A stretch of 15,657 bases of DNA from JBIICI01 sp044238935 (GTDB lineage: Bacteria; Pseudomonadota; Alphaproteobacteria; Micavibrionales; Micavibrionaceae): contig JBIICI010000026.1 in NCBI GenBank assembly GCA_044238935.1, forward strand, positions 1-15,657. The letters are read 5' to 3'. The notes below the pieces were generated by a model. The model ran no database searches. It worked only from the letters and a program-made list of their open reading frames with translations, and was not told the DNA's origin. The translations under genes were made by a program, and so were the position numbers. Shown in pieces: positions 1 through 7,386 of this stretch (its first letter is position 1; each line of letters begins with the position of its first letter).

Positions 1-353
1 CGGTGACGTCCCTGCATACGATTCAAAAAGGAGAGAGCAGCAAAATTGTACGCGCGCGCGTAATAGCTGCGCGTGATCTCCAAAAAGCACGTTTTGATTC
101 AGTGATCCAAAATCACAGCATCACACAACCCGTCAATGCCCGTCTGCAAGGCGAAGCGTTGGATAAAATCGCCATCATGAGTGAAGAGGCATCCGCTTTG
201 TTAGTCAAAGCCACAGAAAAATTAAAACTTTCCGCCCGTTCCTATCACCGTATGTTGCGCGTGGGGCGTACCATTGCAGATTTAGCAGGATCAGAGCGCA
301 TCGAACGCCCCCATATTGCGGAGGCGATTTCGTATCGGAGGTTAGGGGTTTAG
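1..353 (+). CDS. comM: ComM/YifB family Mg-chelatase-like AAA+ protein, C-terminal part (5' end outside window)
   Basis: The frame is open from the left edge, and no start belongs to it inside the window. The GTG at position 3 is just an internal Val codon. The roughly 116 visible residues match the C-terminal Mg_chelatase_C region of ComM/YifB proteins: a VRARVIAARDLQKARF helix, the NARLQGEAL segment, then a helical stretch with KLSARSYHRMLRVGRTIADL and the terminal RPHIAEAISYRR. ComM is a hexameric AAA+ helicase that promotes branch migration during natural transformation; many family members are annotated only as YifB. The ATPase motifs lie upstream and cannot be checked. The gene converges on nusA, and a stem-loop overlaps its stop codon. 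The family assignment is firm; the specific role in this organism is inferred. Confidence 0.88.
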   Translation, partial: VTSLHTIQKGESSKIVRARVIAARDLQKARFDSVIQNHSITQPVNARLQGEALDKIAIMSEEASALLVKATEKLKLSARSYHRMLRVGRTIADLAGSERIERPHIAEAISYRRLGV

Positions 354-377
354 GGGGGTTTTCGAACCACCAAACCC
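346..377 (+). other. Stem-loop with TTCG tetraloop overlapping the comM stop codon
   Basis: GGTT-TTCG-AACC forms the tip (357-368). GGGTTT (346-351) can pair with AAACCC (372-377) at the base, with G/C pairs and small bulges between. The TAG stop (351-353) lies within the structure. No T-run follows directly; an A-run and a second hairpin with a T-run come next. It could protect the 3' end or help terminate the comM transcript. Confidence 0.5.
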
Positions 378-378
378 A

Positions 379-413
379 AAAAAGCCACCTTGTATTTTAC
401 AAGATGGCTTTTT
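379..413. terminator. Bidirectional intrinsic terminator between comM and nusA
   Basis: An 11-bp stem (384-394 with 398-408) has a TTT loop and is flanked by A5 on the left and T5 on the right, so either strand reads as a hairpin followed by U residues. The single non-Watson-Crick position is C-A on the plus strand but a U-G wobble on the minus strand. The structure is therefore slightly better for the nusA transcript. It lies between two convergent genes, as expected for a shared terminator. Confidence 0.85.
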
Positions 414-436
414 AAATGCCTATTTCTATTTATGCA

Positions 437-1936
437 CTACGCATCCGCTTGATCGTCATTAAACCAAGATTCACGCGCTTTCATAATCAATGCATTTGCC
501 GCGTCTTCTTTCATGCGGTCTTTGCCTAAAATCTCAACCAATTCATCACCGGCTAAATCAGCAAAATCATTTAATGATTTCACGCCATTTTCCGCCAAAA
601 TCAGAACGATCTCAGGGCTTAAGCCTTCCATTGCAATCAAATCATCTTGGATACCAAGAGCGATTTTCTGTTCTGCCAAACGGTTTTTCTGTGAGGATAA
701 CCAATTGCTAGCACGATTTTGCAACTCTTCTGAAATTTCCTGTTCGAACCCATCAATTTGATTAAGTTCCTCAATTGGTGTATTGAAAATTTCTTCGATT
801 GACGTAAATCCTTCGGTCACCAATAATTGTGCGATGGTTTCATCAACATCCAGCCCCTCGATAAACAAATTGCTGCGTGTATTAAATTCAGTGGCGCGGC
901 GTTCTGCTTCTTGGGCTTCGGTTAGAATATCAATTTCCCAACCGATTAAAATCGATGCCAAACGCACATTCTGACCACGACGACCAATAGCAAGGCTTAA
1001 TTGATCTTCTGCGACCACAACTTCCATTTTATTCTTATCTTCATCCAAAATCACTTTACTGACTTGGGCAGGGGCAAGAGCGGCCACAGCAAGGCTTACG
1101 ACATCTTCTGTCCATGGGATAATGTCAACTTTTTCGCCTTGCAGCTCATTCACAACGGCCTGAACACGGCTTCCCCGCATCCCAACACATGATCCGACAG
1201 GATCAATGGAGCGATCTTTAGACACAACAGCAATTTTCGCGCGGCTTCCGGGGTCACGAGCAACGGAAAGAATTTCAATCACACCATCATAAATTTCGGG
1301 GACTTCTTGGGCAAAAAGCGCGGCCATAAATTCGGGTTTTGTGCGTGATAAAAATACCAAAGGCCCACGCATCTCTTTGCGCACTTCATAGATAACGGCG
1401 CGAACACGATCACCATTTTTAAAGATTTCGCGCTGAATTGTTTCATCACGACGCAACAACGCCTCTGTTTGACCTAAATCAACAATCACATTCCCATATT
1501 CAACACGTTTTACAGTGCCGCTGATAATATCCCCCACGCGGTCTTTGTAATCTTCATATTGACGATTCCGTTCGGCATCACGCACTTTTTGTAAAATGAC
1601 CTGTTTGGCTGTTTGAGCGGAGATACGACCAAAATCCAAAGGCGGCAAAATATCAACAATAAATTCACCAACTTCAATATCTTTTTTGATACGACGCGCC
1701 TCTGCCAATGTTAATTGACGAATTTCGTCTTCTAAATCATCTAATTCCGCGACCACTTCACGGTGACGCTGTAATTCAATTTGACCACGATTATTAATAT
1801 GGGCGCGAATATCATGGGCTTGGCCATATTTTGACTGCCCTGCTTTTTCAATCGCTTCGCGCATTGCCGTTAAGACTTCTTCACGGCTAATATTTTTTTC
1901 TCTGGCAACAACATCGGCAACTTGCATTAATTCCAT
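437..1936 (-). CDS. nusA: Transcription termination/antitermination factor NusA
   Basis: NusA binds RNA polymerase and nascent RNA in the cytoplasm and modulates pausing, intrinsic termination and antitermination. This 499-aa protein is close to the E. coli length (495). Visible order: N-terminal polymerase-binding domain (about 1-130), S1 domain (about 132-198), KH1 with GSCVGMRGSR (248-257), KH2 with IGRRGQNVRLAS (317-328), then two helix-hairpin-helix-like acidic repeats (about 355-410 and 430-490). The two C-terminal repeats follow the longer proteobacterial type. The ATG has AAGGA eight bases upstream. The gene lies 24 bp downstream of rimP in the same direction and ends at an intrinsic terminator, so ylxR and infB do not follow here. 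Confidence 0.97.
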   Translation of the reverse strand: MELMQVADVVAREKNISREEVLTAMREAIEKAGQSKYGQAHDIRAHINNRGQIELQRHREVVAELDDLEDEIRQLTLAEARRIKKDIEVGEFIVDILPPLDFGRISAQTAKQVILQKVRDAERNRQYEDYKDRVGDIISGTVKRVEYGNVIVDLGQTEALLRRDETIQREIFKNGDRVRAVIYEVRKEMRGPLVFLSRTKPEFMAALFAQEVPEIYDGVIEILSVARDPGSRAKIAVVSKDRSIDPVGSCVGMRGSRVQAVVNELQGEKVDIIPWTEDVVSLAVAALAPAQVSKVILDEDKNKMEVVVAEDQLSLAIGRRGQNVRLASILIGWEIDILTEAQEAERRATEFNTRSNLFIEGLDVDETIAQLLVTEGFTSIEEIFNTPIEELNQIDGFEQEISEELQNRASNWLSSQKNRLAEQKIALGIQDDLIAMEGLSPEIVLILAENGVKSLNDFADLAGDELVEILGKDRMKEDAANALIMKARESWFNDDQADA

Positions 1937-1960
1937 GGGCTTGATCCTTTTCCTTAAAAG

Positions 1961-2539
1961 TTATTGTGCAATTTCTAAAATTTCGTTTGTTTCGGTGGGT
2001 TTGTTTTTTTCTTCTTTTTGTTTTTGGCGTGCCTCAAACATTTTTTTGGATCTTTCGATCAAATCGTCATTTAAAACCAAACGTGCCTTGATAATCGTAT
2101 CCAACGCCAACGCATAATCTGTTTGATCCACCTGAATGACAATTTCAGGGGTATCATTGGCATGATGAATTTCCTTTAAAATACCCCGAAAACGCTTGCG
2201 TCCATCCAATGGGGGGGCGATTTCAATTTTTGCCTCTGACCCCAGCGCATTTTCAAAATCGCTTAGGATAATCAAAGGGCGATCAATCCCTGGTGAGCTG
2301 ATTTCCAAGCGATACACACCAGAAATCAGGTTTTCAACATCCAACAACGCCCCAACATGGCGACTGATGGCGGCGCAATCATCCAGTAATAAATTGGATG
2401 TTTCGGGATCTTCGGCCATAATACGCAAAATTGCCTGCCCATCTTCGCTGGTTTGTTCGACCAAGACCAAACGAAAACCCATTTCAATAATTGCAGGGGC
2501 AATCAAATCAGCAATTTTCTGTTCCAACGGGTTCATCAT
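1961..2539 (-). CDS. rimP: Ribosome maturation factor RimP
   Basis: RimP assists late maturation of the 30S ribosomal subunit. The signature YRLEISSPGIDRPL is at residues 76-89 (LE-SSPG-DRPL is typical), preceded by an alpha/beta N-terminal domain and followed by the SH3-like C-terminal domain (about 95-160). A charged tail rich in K, E and Q ends the protein, giving 192 aa, somewhat longer than many homologues. The frame extends upstream to a TTG at 2569, but those ten residues are not RimP-like. I place the start at the ATG ending at 2539; the next codon is also ATG. The best Shine-Dalgarno, AAGGA, lies about 13 bases upstream, which is long, so the exact start is slightly uncertain. It is co-directional with nusA, the classic pairing. 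Confidence 0.93.
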   Translation of the reverse strand: MMNPLEQKIADLIAPAIIEMGFRLVLVEQTSEDGQAILRIMAEDPETSNLLLDDCAAISRHVGALLDVENLISGVYRLEISSPGIDRPLIILSDFENALGSEAKIEIAPPLDGRKRFRGILKEIHHANDTPEIVIQVDQTDYALALDTIIKARLVLNDDLIERSKKMFEARQKQKEEKNKPTETNEILEIAQ

Positions 2540-2581
2540 TTTATAATGTCTTTCCTTATAAGACCTCAAAAAAAATCTATC

Positions 2582-2613
2582 AAAAAAGGCGAGCCTTTTT
2601 TATGAAGCTCACC
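2582..2613 (-). terminator. Terminator-like hairpin between dabA and rimP
   Basis: On the minus strand two mutually exclusive folds are visible. One is a compact symmetric hairpin, A6-GG with CC-T6 around CTCG (2582-2601). The other is a longer stem, GGTGAGC with GCTCGCC (one G-U pair, 12-base loop), which ends at the T6 run. Either resembles an intrinsic terminator. It can end the dabBA transcript. It also lies downstream of a candidate rimP promoter, so it may sit in the rimP leader. Confidence 0.65.
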
Positions 2614-2642
2614 CGAATTTTATATCAGCAATTTTATAAGAC

Positions 2643-2673
2643 ATTATATGCCACAAATTGATTCAGAACGCAA
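2643..2673 (-). promoter_or_regulatory. Candidate promoter for rimP-nusA
   Basis: On the minus strand a perfect -10 hexamer TATAAT (2643-2648) is preceded by TTGCGT (2668-2673) at a 19-bp spacing, longer than the ideal 17. The predicted start near 2636 would give a leader of about 100 bases before rimP. It lies entirely in the dabA-rimP gap. Confidence 0.5.
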
Positions 2674-2681
2674 GATGTATT

Positions 2682-4982
2682 TTAAGCATAAAAAGACCAT
2701 GTTAAATCCCGCTCTAACCTTAAAACTTGTTGTTTTTCAGGATCAAAACAGATGAGATTAACCCATCCATTGCCAAATAGTTTTTGTAAAATAGGCTGCT
2801 GTGCGATCACAGCACCGATCTTATCCGCTGGAGCATAGATCATGGTCGTTAAACGCGTTGGCTTATGATAGGCGGATTGATCAGAATTATAAACAGATTG
2901 CAAAGAAAGCCCCGTCATTAAATCACTGGCATTGCCCTGCATAATTCCAAATTTTCCAACAATATTATGGGTGATTTTACTGCCTGAACCATAGGCAACA
3001 TTATCAAAGCTGGAAAATAAATATTGGCTGTTAATCCATTGCGCAACCACCATGGGGGCGGTCAGAATTGTTGTCAGCGCCGATGAATCAGGATCAGACA
3101 TCCAATCATAAGAATGTAAAAAAGATTTCCCTTTTAAATCAATATGACGCGTTACCGCACGGGGGGCGATTAAAAATGCATTATTACCTGCTAACCCCCA
3201 TTCAGGGCGGACTTGCGCCCAATCAAGACTGCGTTGCATGACATGATTCAGGGCGGCTTGGTCATTATTTATTGTAAATCCCATTTCACCTGCGCGCCAT
3301 TGTGCATTGAGGATACGCGCCGCATGCAGATCAGTTTGCAGGTCAGAAATCTTTGATTTGATCACAGGATTGGTAATGGCTTGGTCAAAAATTTCAACAT
3401 AATCGGTGGTGGTGTTATGTTGTGCCGCTAGAAAAAGACTCTCCTCAGGGATAATAATTTCTTTTTCTTTCAGATATGCGCGAATTTCGGGATTATTTAA
3501 GATCGCCGCTAAGACTTTGGCGTTGCTATCCCCGTGCCTGCCGCCGCAAGCGCCGCAATCTAATGATGTAGCATAAGGATTGTTTTCAGTACTGCTGCCA
3601 TGGCCACATAACAGGATCAAAGGGGCAAAATTTTTGGTTAATCCCATCATCCATAACGCGCCGTAAGCATAGCGCTTTTGATCTTCAAGGCTGATTGATT
3701 GAATATCCACAACATTGACAATAGACGGACGTACTTTTTGATAGGCTCTTTTCTTCCAATGCGAGGCAAGATTTGGGAATAAAATTCGTATCGCCATCCA
3801 TGTGCCGCTCAATGCCCCCAAAATCTCAACCAAAGCAAAAGGGGTAGCAAAATTATATTTCAGGGATTGATATAATCCTTTCAACGCAACCAAGGACTTA
3901 TAACCACGATGATGATGTTCCGTTTTCGCGCAAGAATCTAAAGAATGTGTAGTATCTGAAAGCCTTGACAATGTATCGGTGGATTTTGGAGTTTGCGTGA
4001 CATGGTGTTGGGGCGTTAATAAGACAGGACAAGACGCATAAGAATCCCCTGTGACTTGATCATGAATTTGGATCGGCACGCCAAAAAAACCCGCAAATCC
4101 ATAGGTATCATAATCGCCTTGTGACTCTAAGGCGCGTCTGAAGGGCTCAGACCTGACATCAATACAAAAAACCAACTGTGCCTTTGGCGTTTGTATCATT
4201 TTTATAGGATCAGGAGCAGGATTATGCCACAAAACCTCTGTTAATTTCTGGGTTAGTGGCTGGATATAGCTTAATTCTTCTTGTTGTAATTTTGGGAATA
4301 ACGTCACCGCATTTTGATAAATCGATGTTTGTTCTTTTTGATCATCCCATGCTAATAACGAAACAGCATCAGGCCATAAAAAACAACAAATGGCCAATCG
4401 CATGGCTAAATAATCACTTTGGTAATCAATGGAATCATGAGGCTGATCCTTCATCAACGCTTTGTTCGCCCATTGCGCCCTATATTGCACATGTCCCGCC
4501 CAACCTGAAAGGCTGCTTAAGATTAAGCGCATAAAACGCACATAGTCTTTTTCAGGAATATTTAATTGTTCCAGACAAACCATAATCGCCGCCTCAGATG
4601 AGGCTGGCAGGTTTTTTAGCCATTTTTTTTGGTCTTTGATTGTGTTTTTGTGATATAGCAAGGCATCAAATCGCGCCAAATCTTTCCATGTCGCAAATAA
4701 ACCGGCTGGGTTTTTGGGCATGGTTAAGGTTGCCTGATCTGTATCAAAATAAGCCTGACACCATTTTAATGTTTTCCGATTCACCGCCAATAATCCTTTG
4801 GGGATATCGGATCGCTGGAAATAGGCCGCACCATTTTGAATGGCCTGCTCAATCGGAAAATCTTCCAATCCACCCAACGGATTCACCGCGATTAAATTTT
4901 GCAACGGCCAGAAGGGTGCAATAATTTTCCAGCTATCTGCAATATATGTTTTGATTGTCTCATGCTGTTTCATATGACTCAT
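2682..4982 (-). CDS. dabA: Inorganic-carbon transporter subunit DabA (DUF2309/UPF0753, beta-carbonic-anhydrase-like)
   Basis: DabA is the zinc-containing peripheral subunit of the DAB system, proposed to hydrate CO2 vectorially to bicarbonate in complex with DabB. At 766 aa the protein is full length for a shorter family member. The zinc site is visible: Cys273 and Asp275 in LVFCIDVRSEPF, His461 in LCGHGSS, and Cys476 in LDCGACGGRHGD. From memory, the ligands in Halothiobacillus DabA are C351, D353, H524 and C539; the C-to-D and H-to-C spacings are identical here. The N-terminal IAPFWPLQNLIAVNPLGGL is also family-typical. Two in-frame ATGs (4982 and 4973) are possible starts, both with weak GAG-type ribosome sites. 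It starts 11 bp after dabB. The family assignment is firm; substrate direction is inferred from characterised homologues. Confidence 0.94.
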   Translation of the reverse strand: MSHMKQHETIKTYIADSWKIIAPFWPLQNLIAVNPLGGLEDFPIEQAIQNGAAYFQRSDIPKGLLAVNRKTLKWCQAYFDTDQATLTMPKNPAGLFATWKDLARFDALLYHKNTIKDQKKWLKNLPASSEAAIMVCLEQLNIPEKDYVRFMRLILSSLSGWAGHVQYRAQWANKALMKDQPHDSIDYQSDYLAMRLAICCFLWPDAVSLLAWDDQKEQTSIYQNAVTLFPKLQQEELSYIQPLTQKLTEVLWHNPAPDPIKMIQTPKAQLVFCIDVRSEPFRRALESQGDYDTYGFAGFFGVPIQIHDQVTGDSYASCPVLLTPQHHVTQTPKSTDTLSRLSDTTHSLDSCAKTEHHHRGYKSLVALKGLYQSLKYNFATPFALVEILGALSGTWMAIRILFPNLASHWKKRAYQKVRPSIVNVVDIQSISLEDQKRYAYGALWMMGLTKNFAPLILLCGHGSSTENNPYATSLDCGACGGRHGDSNAKVLAAILNNPEIRAYLKEKEIIIPEESLFLAAQHNTTTDYVEIFDQAITNPVIKSKISDLQTDLHAARILNAQWRAGEMGFTINNDQAALNHVMQRSLDWAQVRPEWGLAGNNAFLIAPRAVTRHIDLKGKSFLHSYDWMSDPDSSALTTILTAPMVVAQWINSQYLFSSFDNVAYGSGSKITHNIVGKFGIMQGNASDLMTGLSLQSVYNSDQSAYHKPTRLTTMIYAPADKIGAVIAQQPILQKLFGNGWVNLICFDPEKQQVLRLERDLTWSFYA

Positions 4983-4993
4983 CTCAATTCAAA

Positions 4994-6346
4994 TTATTTA
5001 TAATGATATTGTGTACGGTGTGTTGTCACCGTTGTGGGGTGCGGTTGGCTGCTGTTTAAGGCGTGGATATAGAGCCTTTTTTGCCAGCTGTTAAATTTTG
5101 CAGATCGACGATCAAACATGGAATGTCCAAAAATCATGCCTAACCATGCCATAATCAACGCCACAACGCCCATTTCATGTAAGATATTAAGCGGTTGCGG
5201 TTTCATGATATTCAAAGGTTCTAAAATCAAAGAAAATCCTTCGACACTTAGGCCATAAAACCCCCCAATTAAAACTGCAATACACAGCGCCAAGGGCAAG
5301 CGTTTAAAGGGCGATTTTTGTAAAAATGGCAACGTGACCTGCGCCCCTGCAAGACCTGCCAAAATCACTAAAATCAGATGCGTATCCCATAGATTTCCCT
5401 GATGCGTTAGGCCATTAAAACAAAATGCACTCACCGCACCACAGCATAAAGCCATTATAAAATCAGGCAAATGGGGGGCGTAATGTGTATCAAAGCGTTT
5501 TTCCTGCCCTGCCGCGCCTGCAGCTAGAAACAGGGATGCCTTAAACATTCCATGCCAGCATAAATGCGCCACTGCGGCAGGAAATAAACCCAATCCACAT
5601 TGCGCCATCATAAATCCCATTTGTGCCATGGTTGAACAGGCCAACAAACGCTTAATATCATGCTGCATTAATTTCCAATATGTCCCCAGCAAGGCCGTTA
5701 AAATACCAAACACAAACAGCAAATTTAAACTGTCTGGAAATTGCAAATATAAGGGGGCAAACCGTACCAACAAAACACCACCGCCATTAATTAAGCCCGC
5801 ATGCATCAATGCGGATACAGGCGTTGGGGAATTTAAAGAGCTTATAATCCAGCGATGAAATGGCCAAATTGATGATTGCAACAAAGCCGCAATAAACATG
5901 AAAATCAAAGCCATAATAATCGGCACACGATGCGCCGCAGATGTCAAATCCAGTTTCAATAGCTGATCAATATAGGCCGTGCCCGTGATCTTATATAAGA
6001 TACAAAACGCAATCGATAAACATAGGCTGTTTGCAAAAAAATGCTTGGCGGCAAAACGCCCCGATGCTAAAGCCGCAGGCCAGCTGGATTTATGGATCAT
6101 TAAACGCGTTAGTAAAAAATTGCTGCTTGTCCATGCTAGTAAGAACAATAATAAATGGTTGCTCGCCATCATCACAATTAAGCTGAAGATTAAGGCAGTA
6201 AATTGACCAAAGAAAATACGATAACGCGAATCCCCCTGCAGATAACGGGTGGAAAACCCACCAATCAGAATCCCCATAAATATAATAAGACTAATCACAA
6301 TGAAACTGAGGCGATCAATATGAAACAAATCAATAAAATGGGTCAT
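4994..6346 (-). CDS. dabB: DabB, NuoL-like proton/cation-conducting membrane subunit of the DAB carbon-uptake system
   Basis: A 450-aa polytopic membrane protein of the proton-conducting (NuoL/MrpA-like) family. Diagnostic segments are WPFHRWIISSLNSPTPVSAL (161-180), MHAGLINGGG (181-190), HDIKRLLACSTMAQMGF (229-245) and WHGMFKASLF (264-273), which carry the conserved channel His and Lys residues. The early helix reads AWTSSNFLLTRL (71-82), where complex I homologues have an essential Glu. This substitution fits my memory of DabB proteins and argues against a Nuo subunit. No other nuo genes are nearby. The C-terminal tail (about 420-450) is hydrophilic and rich in H, T and Q. AAGGA lies 12 bases before the ATG. 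It is first in the dabB-dabA operon, divergent from a LysR gene. It could be mis-annotated as NADH-quinone oxidoreductase subunit L. Confidence 0.92.
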   Translation of the reverse strand: MTHFIDLFHIDRLSFIVISLIIFMGILIGGFSTRYLQGDSRYRIFFGQFTALIFSLIVMMASNHLLLFLLAWTSSNFLLTRLMIHKSSWPAALASGRFAAKHFFANSLCLSIAFCILYKITGTAYIDQLLKLDLTSAAHRVPIIMALIFMFIAALLQSSIWPFHRWIISSLNSPTPVSALMHAGLINGGGVLLVRFAPLYLQFPDSLNLLFVFGILTALLGTYWKLMQHDIKRLLACSTMAQMGFMMAQCGLGLFPAAVAHLCWHGMFKASLFLAAGAAGQEKRFDTHYAPHLPDFIMALCCGAVSAFCFNGLTHQGNLWDTHLILVILAGLAGAQVTLPFLQKSPFKRLPLALCIAVLIGGFYGLSVEGFSLILEPLNIMKPQPLNILHEMGVVALIMAWLGMIFGHSMFDRRSAKFNSWQKRLYIHALNSSQPHPTTVTTHRTQYHYK

Positions 6347-6366
6347 AAAATCTGTAAATCCTTAAA

Positions 6367-6375
6367 CTTATACCA
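6367..6375 (-). promoter_or_regulatory. Candidate extended -10 promoter of dabBA
   Basis: On the minus strand TGG-TATAAG gives an extended -10 about 20 bases before the dabB ATG. No good -35 is visible at 16-18 bp, consistent with an activator-dependent promoter next to a LysR gene. Prediction only. Confidence 0.35.
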
Positions 6376-6398
6376 CAAAAAAGCCATGAATTTTTTTC

Positions 6399-6428
6399 TT
6401 GATTAAAATCTATCGTGACGATTAATAT
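6399..6428 (+). promoter_or_regulatory. Candidate promoter of the LysR regulator gene
   Basis: TTGATT (6399-6404) and TAATAT (6423-6428) are separated by 18 bp, about 45 bases ahead of the regulator ATG. The -10 overlaps the end of the candidate LysR box, a layout that suits negative autoregulation. Confidence 0.4.
6407..6423. promoter_or_regulatory. Candidate LysR operator (T-N11-A dyad)
   Basis: AATC-N9-GATT forms an inverted repeat in which T6409 and A6421 are separated by exactly eleven bases, the LysR-family box format. The core also contains ATCGT-G-ACGAT (6412-6422). It lies midway between the divergent dabB and lysR genes, where a regulator of both would bind. Confidence 0.5.
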
Positions 6429-6454
6429 AAGTAAAATTAATAATATTTATATTA
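6421..6454. promoter_or_regulatory. AT-rich dyads next to the LysR box
   Basis: ATTAAT-N9-ATTAAT (6421-6441) is followed by a perfect palindrome TAATAT-TT-ATATTA (6441-6454). They could be secondary regulator sites or only AT-rich promoter DNA. They lie 17-50 bases before the lysR start. Confidence 0.3.
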
Positions 6455-6470
6455 CGCATAAGAAAAAATA

Positions 6471-7310
6471 ATGAATATTGATACATTGACCGTGCATTGT
6501 TTTTTAGCCGTGGCAGAAACCGGCAGTTTTACAAAGGCTGGGGATCGTGTGGGGCGTACGCAATCTGCCGTCAGTCAACAAATTGCAAAATTAGAACATA
6601 GCTTGGATACATCCCTGTTTGTACGGGGGAAAATTTTACAATTAACCGCAGCAGGAGAAATTTTCTTAAGCTATGCGCAGCAAATTTTTACCCTGCACCG
6701 TGAGGCCATTGATCGATTCAAACAACCTGAATTACAAGGGGATGTCCGCTTTGGTTTACCTGAGGATTTCGCCAGTGTTTTTTTATCTGATGTTTTAGCT
6801 GATTTTGCCCATACGCACCCTCGGATTTTCTTAAATATTGAATGTGATTTAACATTGAATCTGTTGGGGCGGTTTAAAAAGAATGAATTTGATTTGGTCT
6901 TGGTTAAAATGCACCGTCCCGATGATTTTCCGCATGGTGTTGAGATATGGCAAGAAGATTTGCAATGGGTTAGTAATGGGATGATCTTAGATTATGATCA
7001 ACCCATCCCGTTGGTGATGTCACCAACCCCGTGCGTTTATCGCAACAGCGCCATGTTAGCCTTAGAAGAGGCAGGCATTAAATGGCGACTGGCCTTTTCC
7101 AGCCCCAGCTATAGCAGCACCATCGCCGCGGTCAAAGCAGGAATGGGCATTACCGTCTTTCCGCGCCAAATGATCCCTGATTGGTTGATGCCGATTGATC
7201 CGTCATTTTTACCAAAATTATCAAATATTCATGTGTCTTTATTAAAAGCCCGTATTGATAACCCCGCGGTTAATTCTTTGGCTGAATTTGTGATTAAAAA
7301 ATTAAAATAA
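6471..7310 (+). CDS. LysR-family transcriptional regulator divergent from dabBA
   Basis: A 279-aa regulator. The N-terminal winged helix-turn-helix is clear: MNIDTLTVHCFLAVAETGSF (1-20), then FTKAGDRVGRTQSAVSQQIAKLE, with LTAAGEIFLSYA closing the wing. A LysR-type effector-binding domain follows (about 88-279; GDVRFGLPEDF at its start, AAVKAGMGITVFPRQM near the end). The protein is about 20 residues shorter than the usual 300. The ATG has only an A-rich upstream stretch (AGAAAAAATA) and no good Shine-Dalgarno, so translation may be weak. Its divergent position suggests it controls dabBA, possibly in response to a carbon or redox metabolite. The effector is not readable. It ends 76 bp before the next operon. 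Confidence 0.93.
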   Translation: MNIDTLTVHCFLAVAETGSFTKAGDRVGRTQSAVSQQIAKLEHSLDTSLFVRGKILQLTAAGEIFLSYAQQIFTLHREAIDRFKQPELQGDVRFGLPEDFASVFLSDVLADFAHTHPRIFLNIECDLTLNLLGRFKKNEFDLVLVKMHRPDDFPHGVEIWQEDLQWVSNGMILDYDQPIPLVMSPTPCVYRNSAMLALEEAGIKWRLAFSSPSYSSTIAAVKAGMGITVFPRQMIPDWLMPIDPSFLPKLSNIHVSLLKARIDNPAVNSLAEFVIKKLK

Positions 7311-7342
7311 TAAAAGCTGATGCCCTTTTTATATCCTCTTAT

Positions 7343-7370
7343 TGATCTATATTGCCTTACATGTATGAAT
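7343..7370 (+). promoter_or_regulatory. Possible promoter of the four-gene operon
   Basis: The region 30-45 bases before the first gene carries TTGATCT (7342-7348) and, 16 bp after TGATCT, ATGAAT (7365-7370). TGATC resembles the -35 element I recall for the ChrR-controlled RpoE of Rhodobacter, but the -10 match is poor. A sigma-70 reading (TTGATC, 16 bp, TATGAA) is equally possible. Confidence 0.25.
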
Positions 7371-7386
7371 ATGATGGAATAGAATC

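Noticed and set aside
2540..2569. Upstream TTG start extending RimP by ten residues
   Set aside because: The extra residues (MRSYKERHYK) are not RimP-like, they cover the AAGGA ribosome site, and an ATG-ATG pair follows at the family-typical start.
4994..6346. Complex I subunit (NuoL) reading of the NuoL-like gene
   Set aside because: It lies 11 bp upstream of dabA, no other nuo genes are nearby, and the early-helix Glu expected in NuoL is absent. DabB explains all of this.
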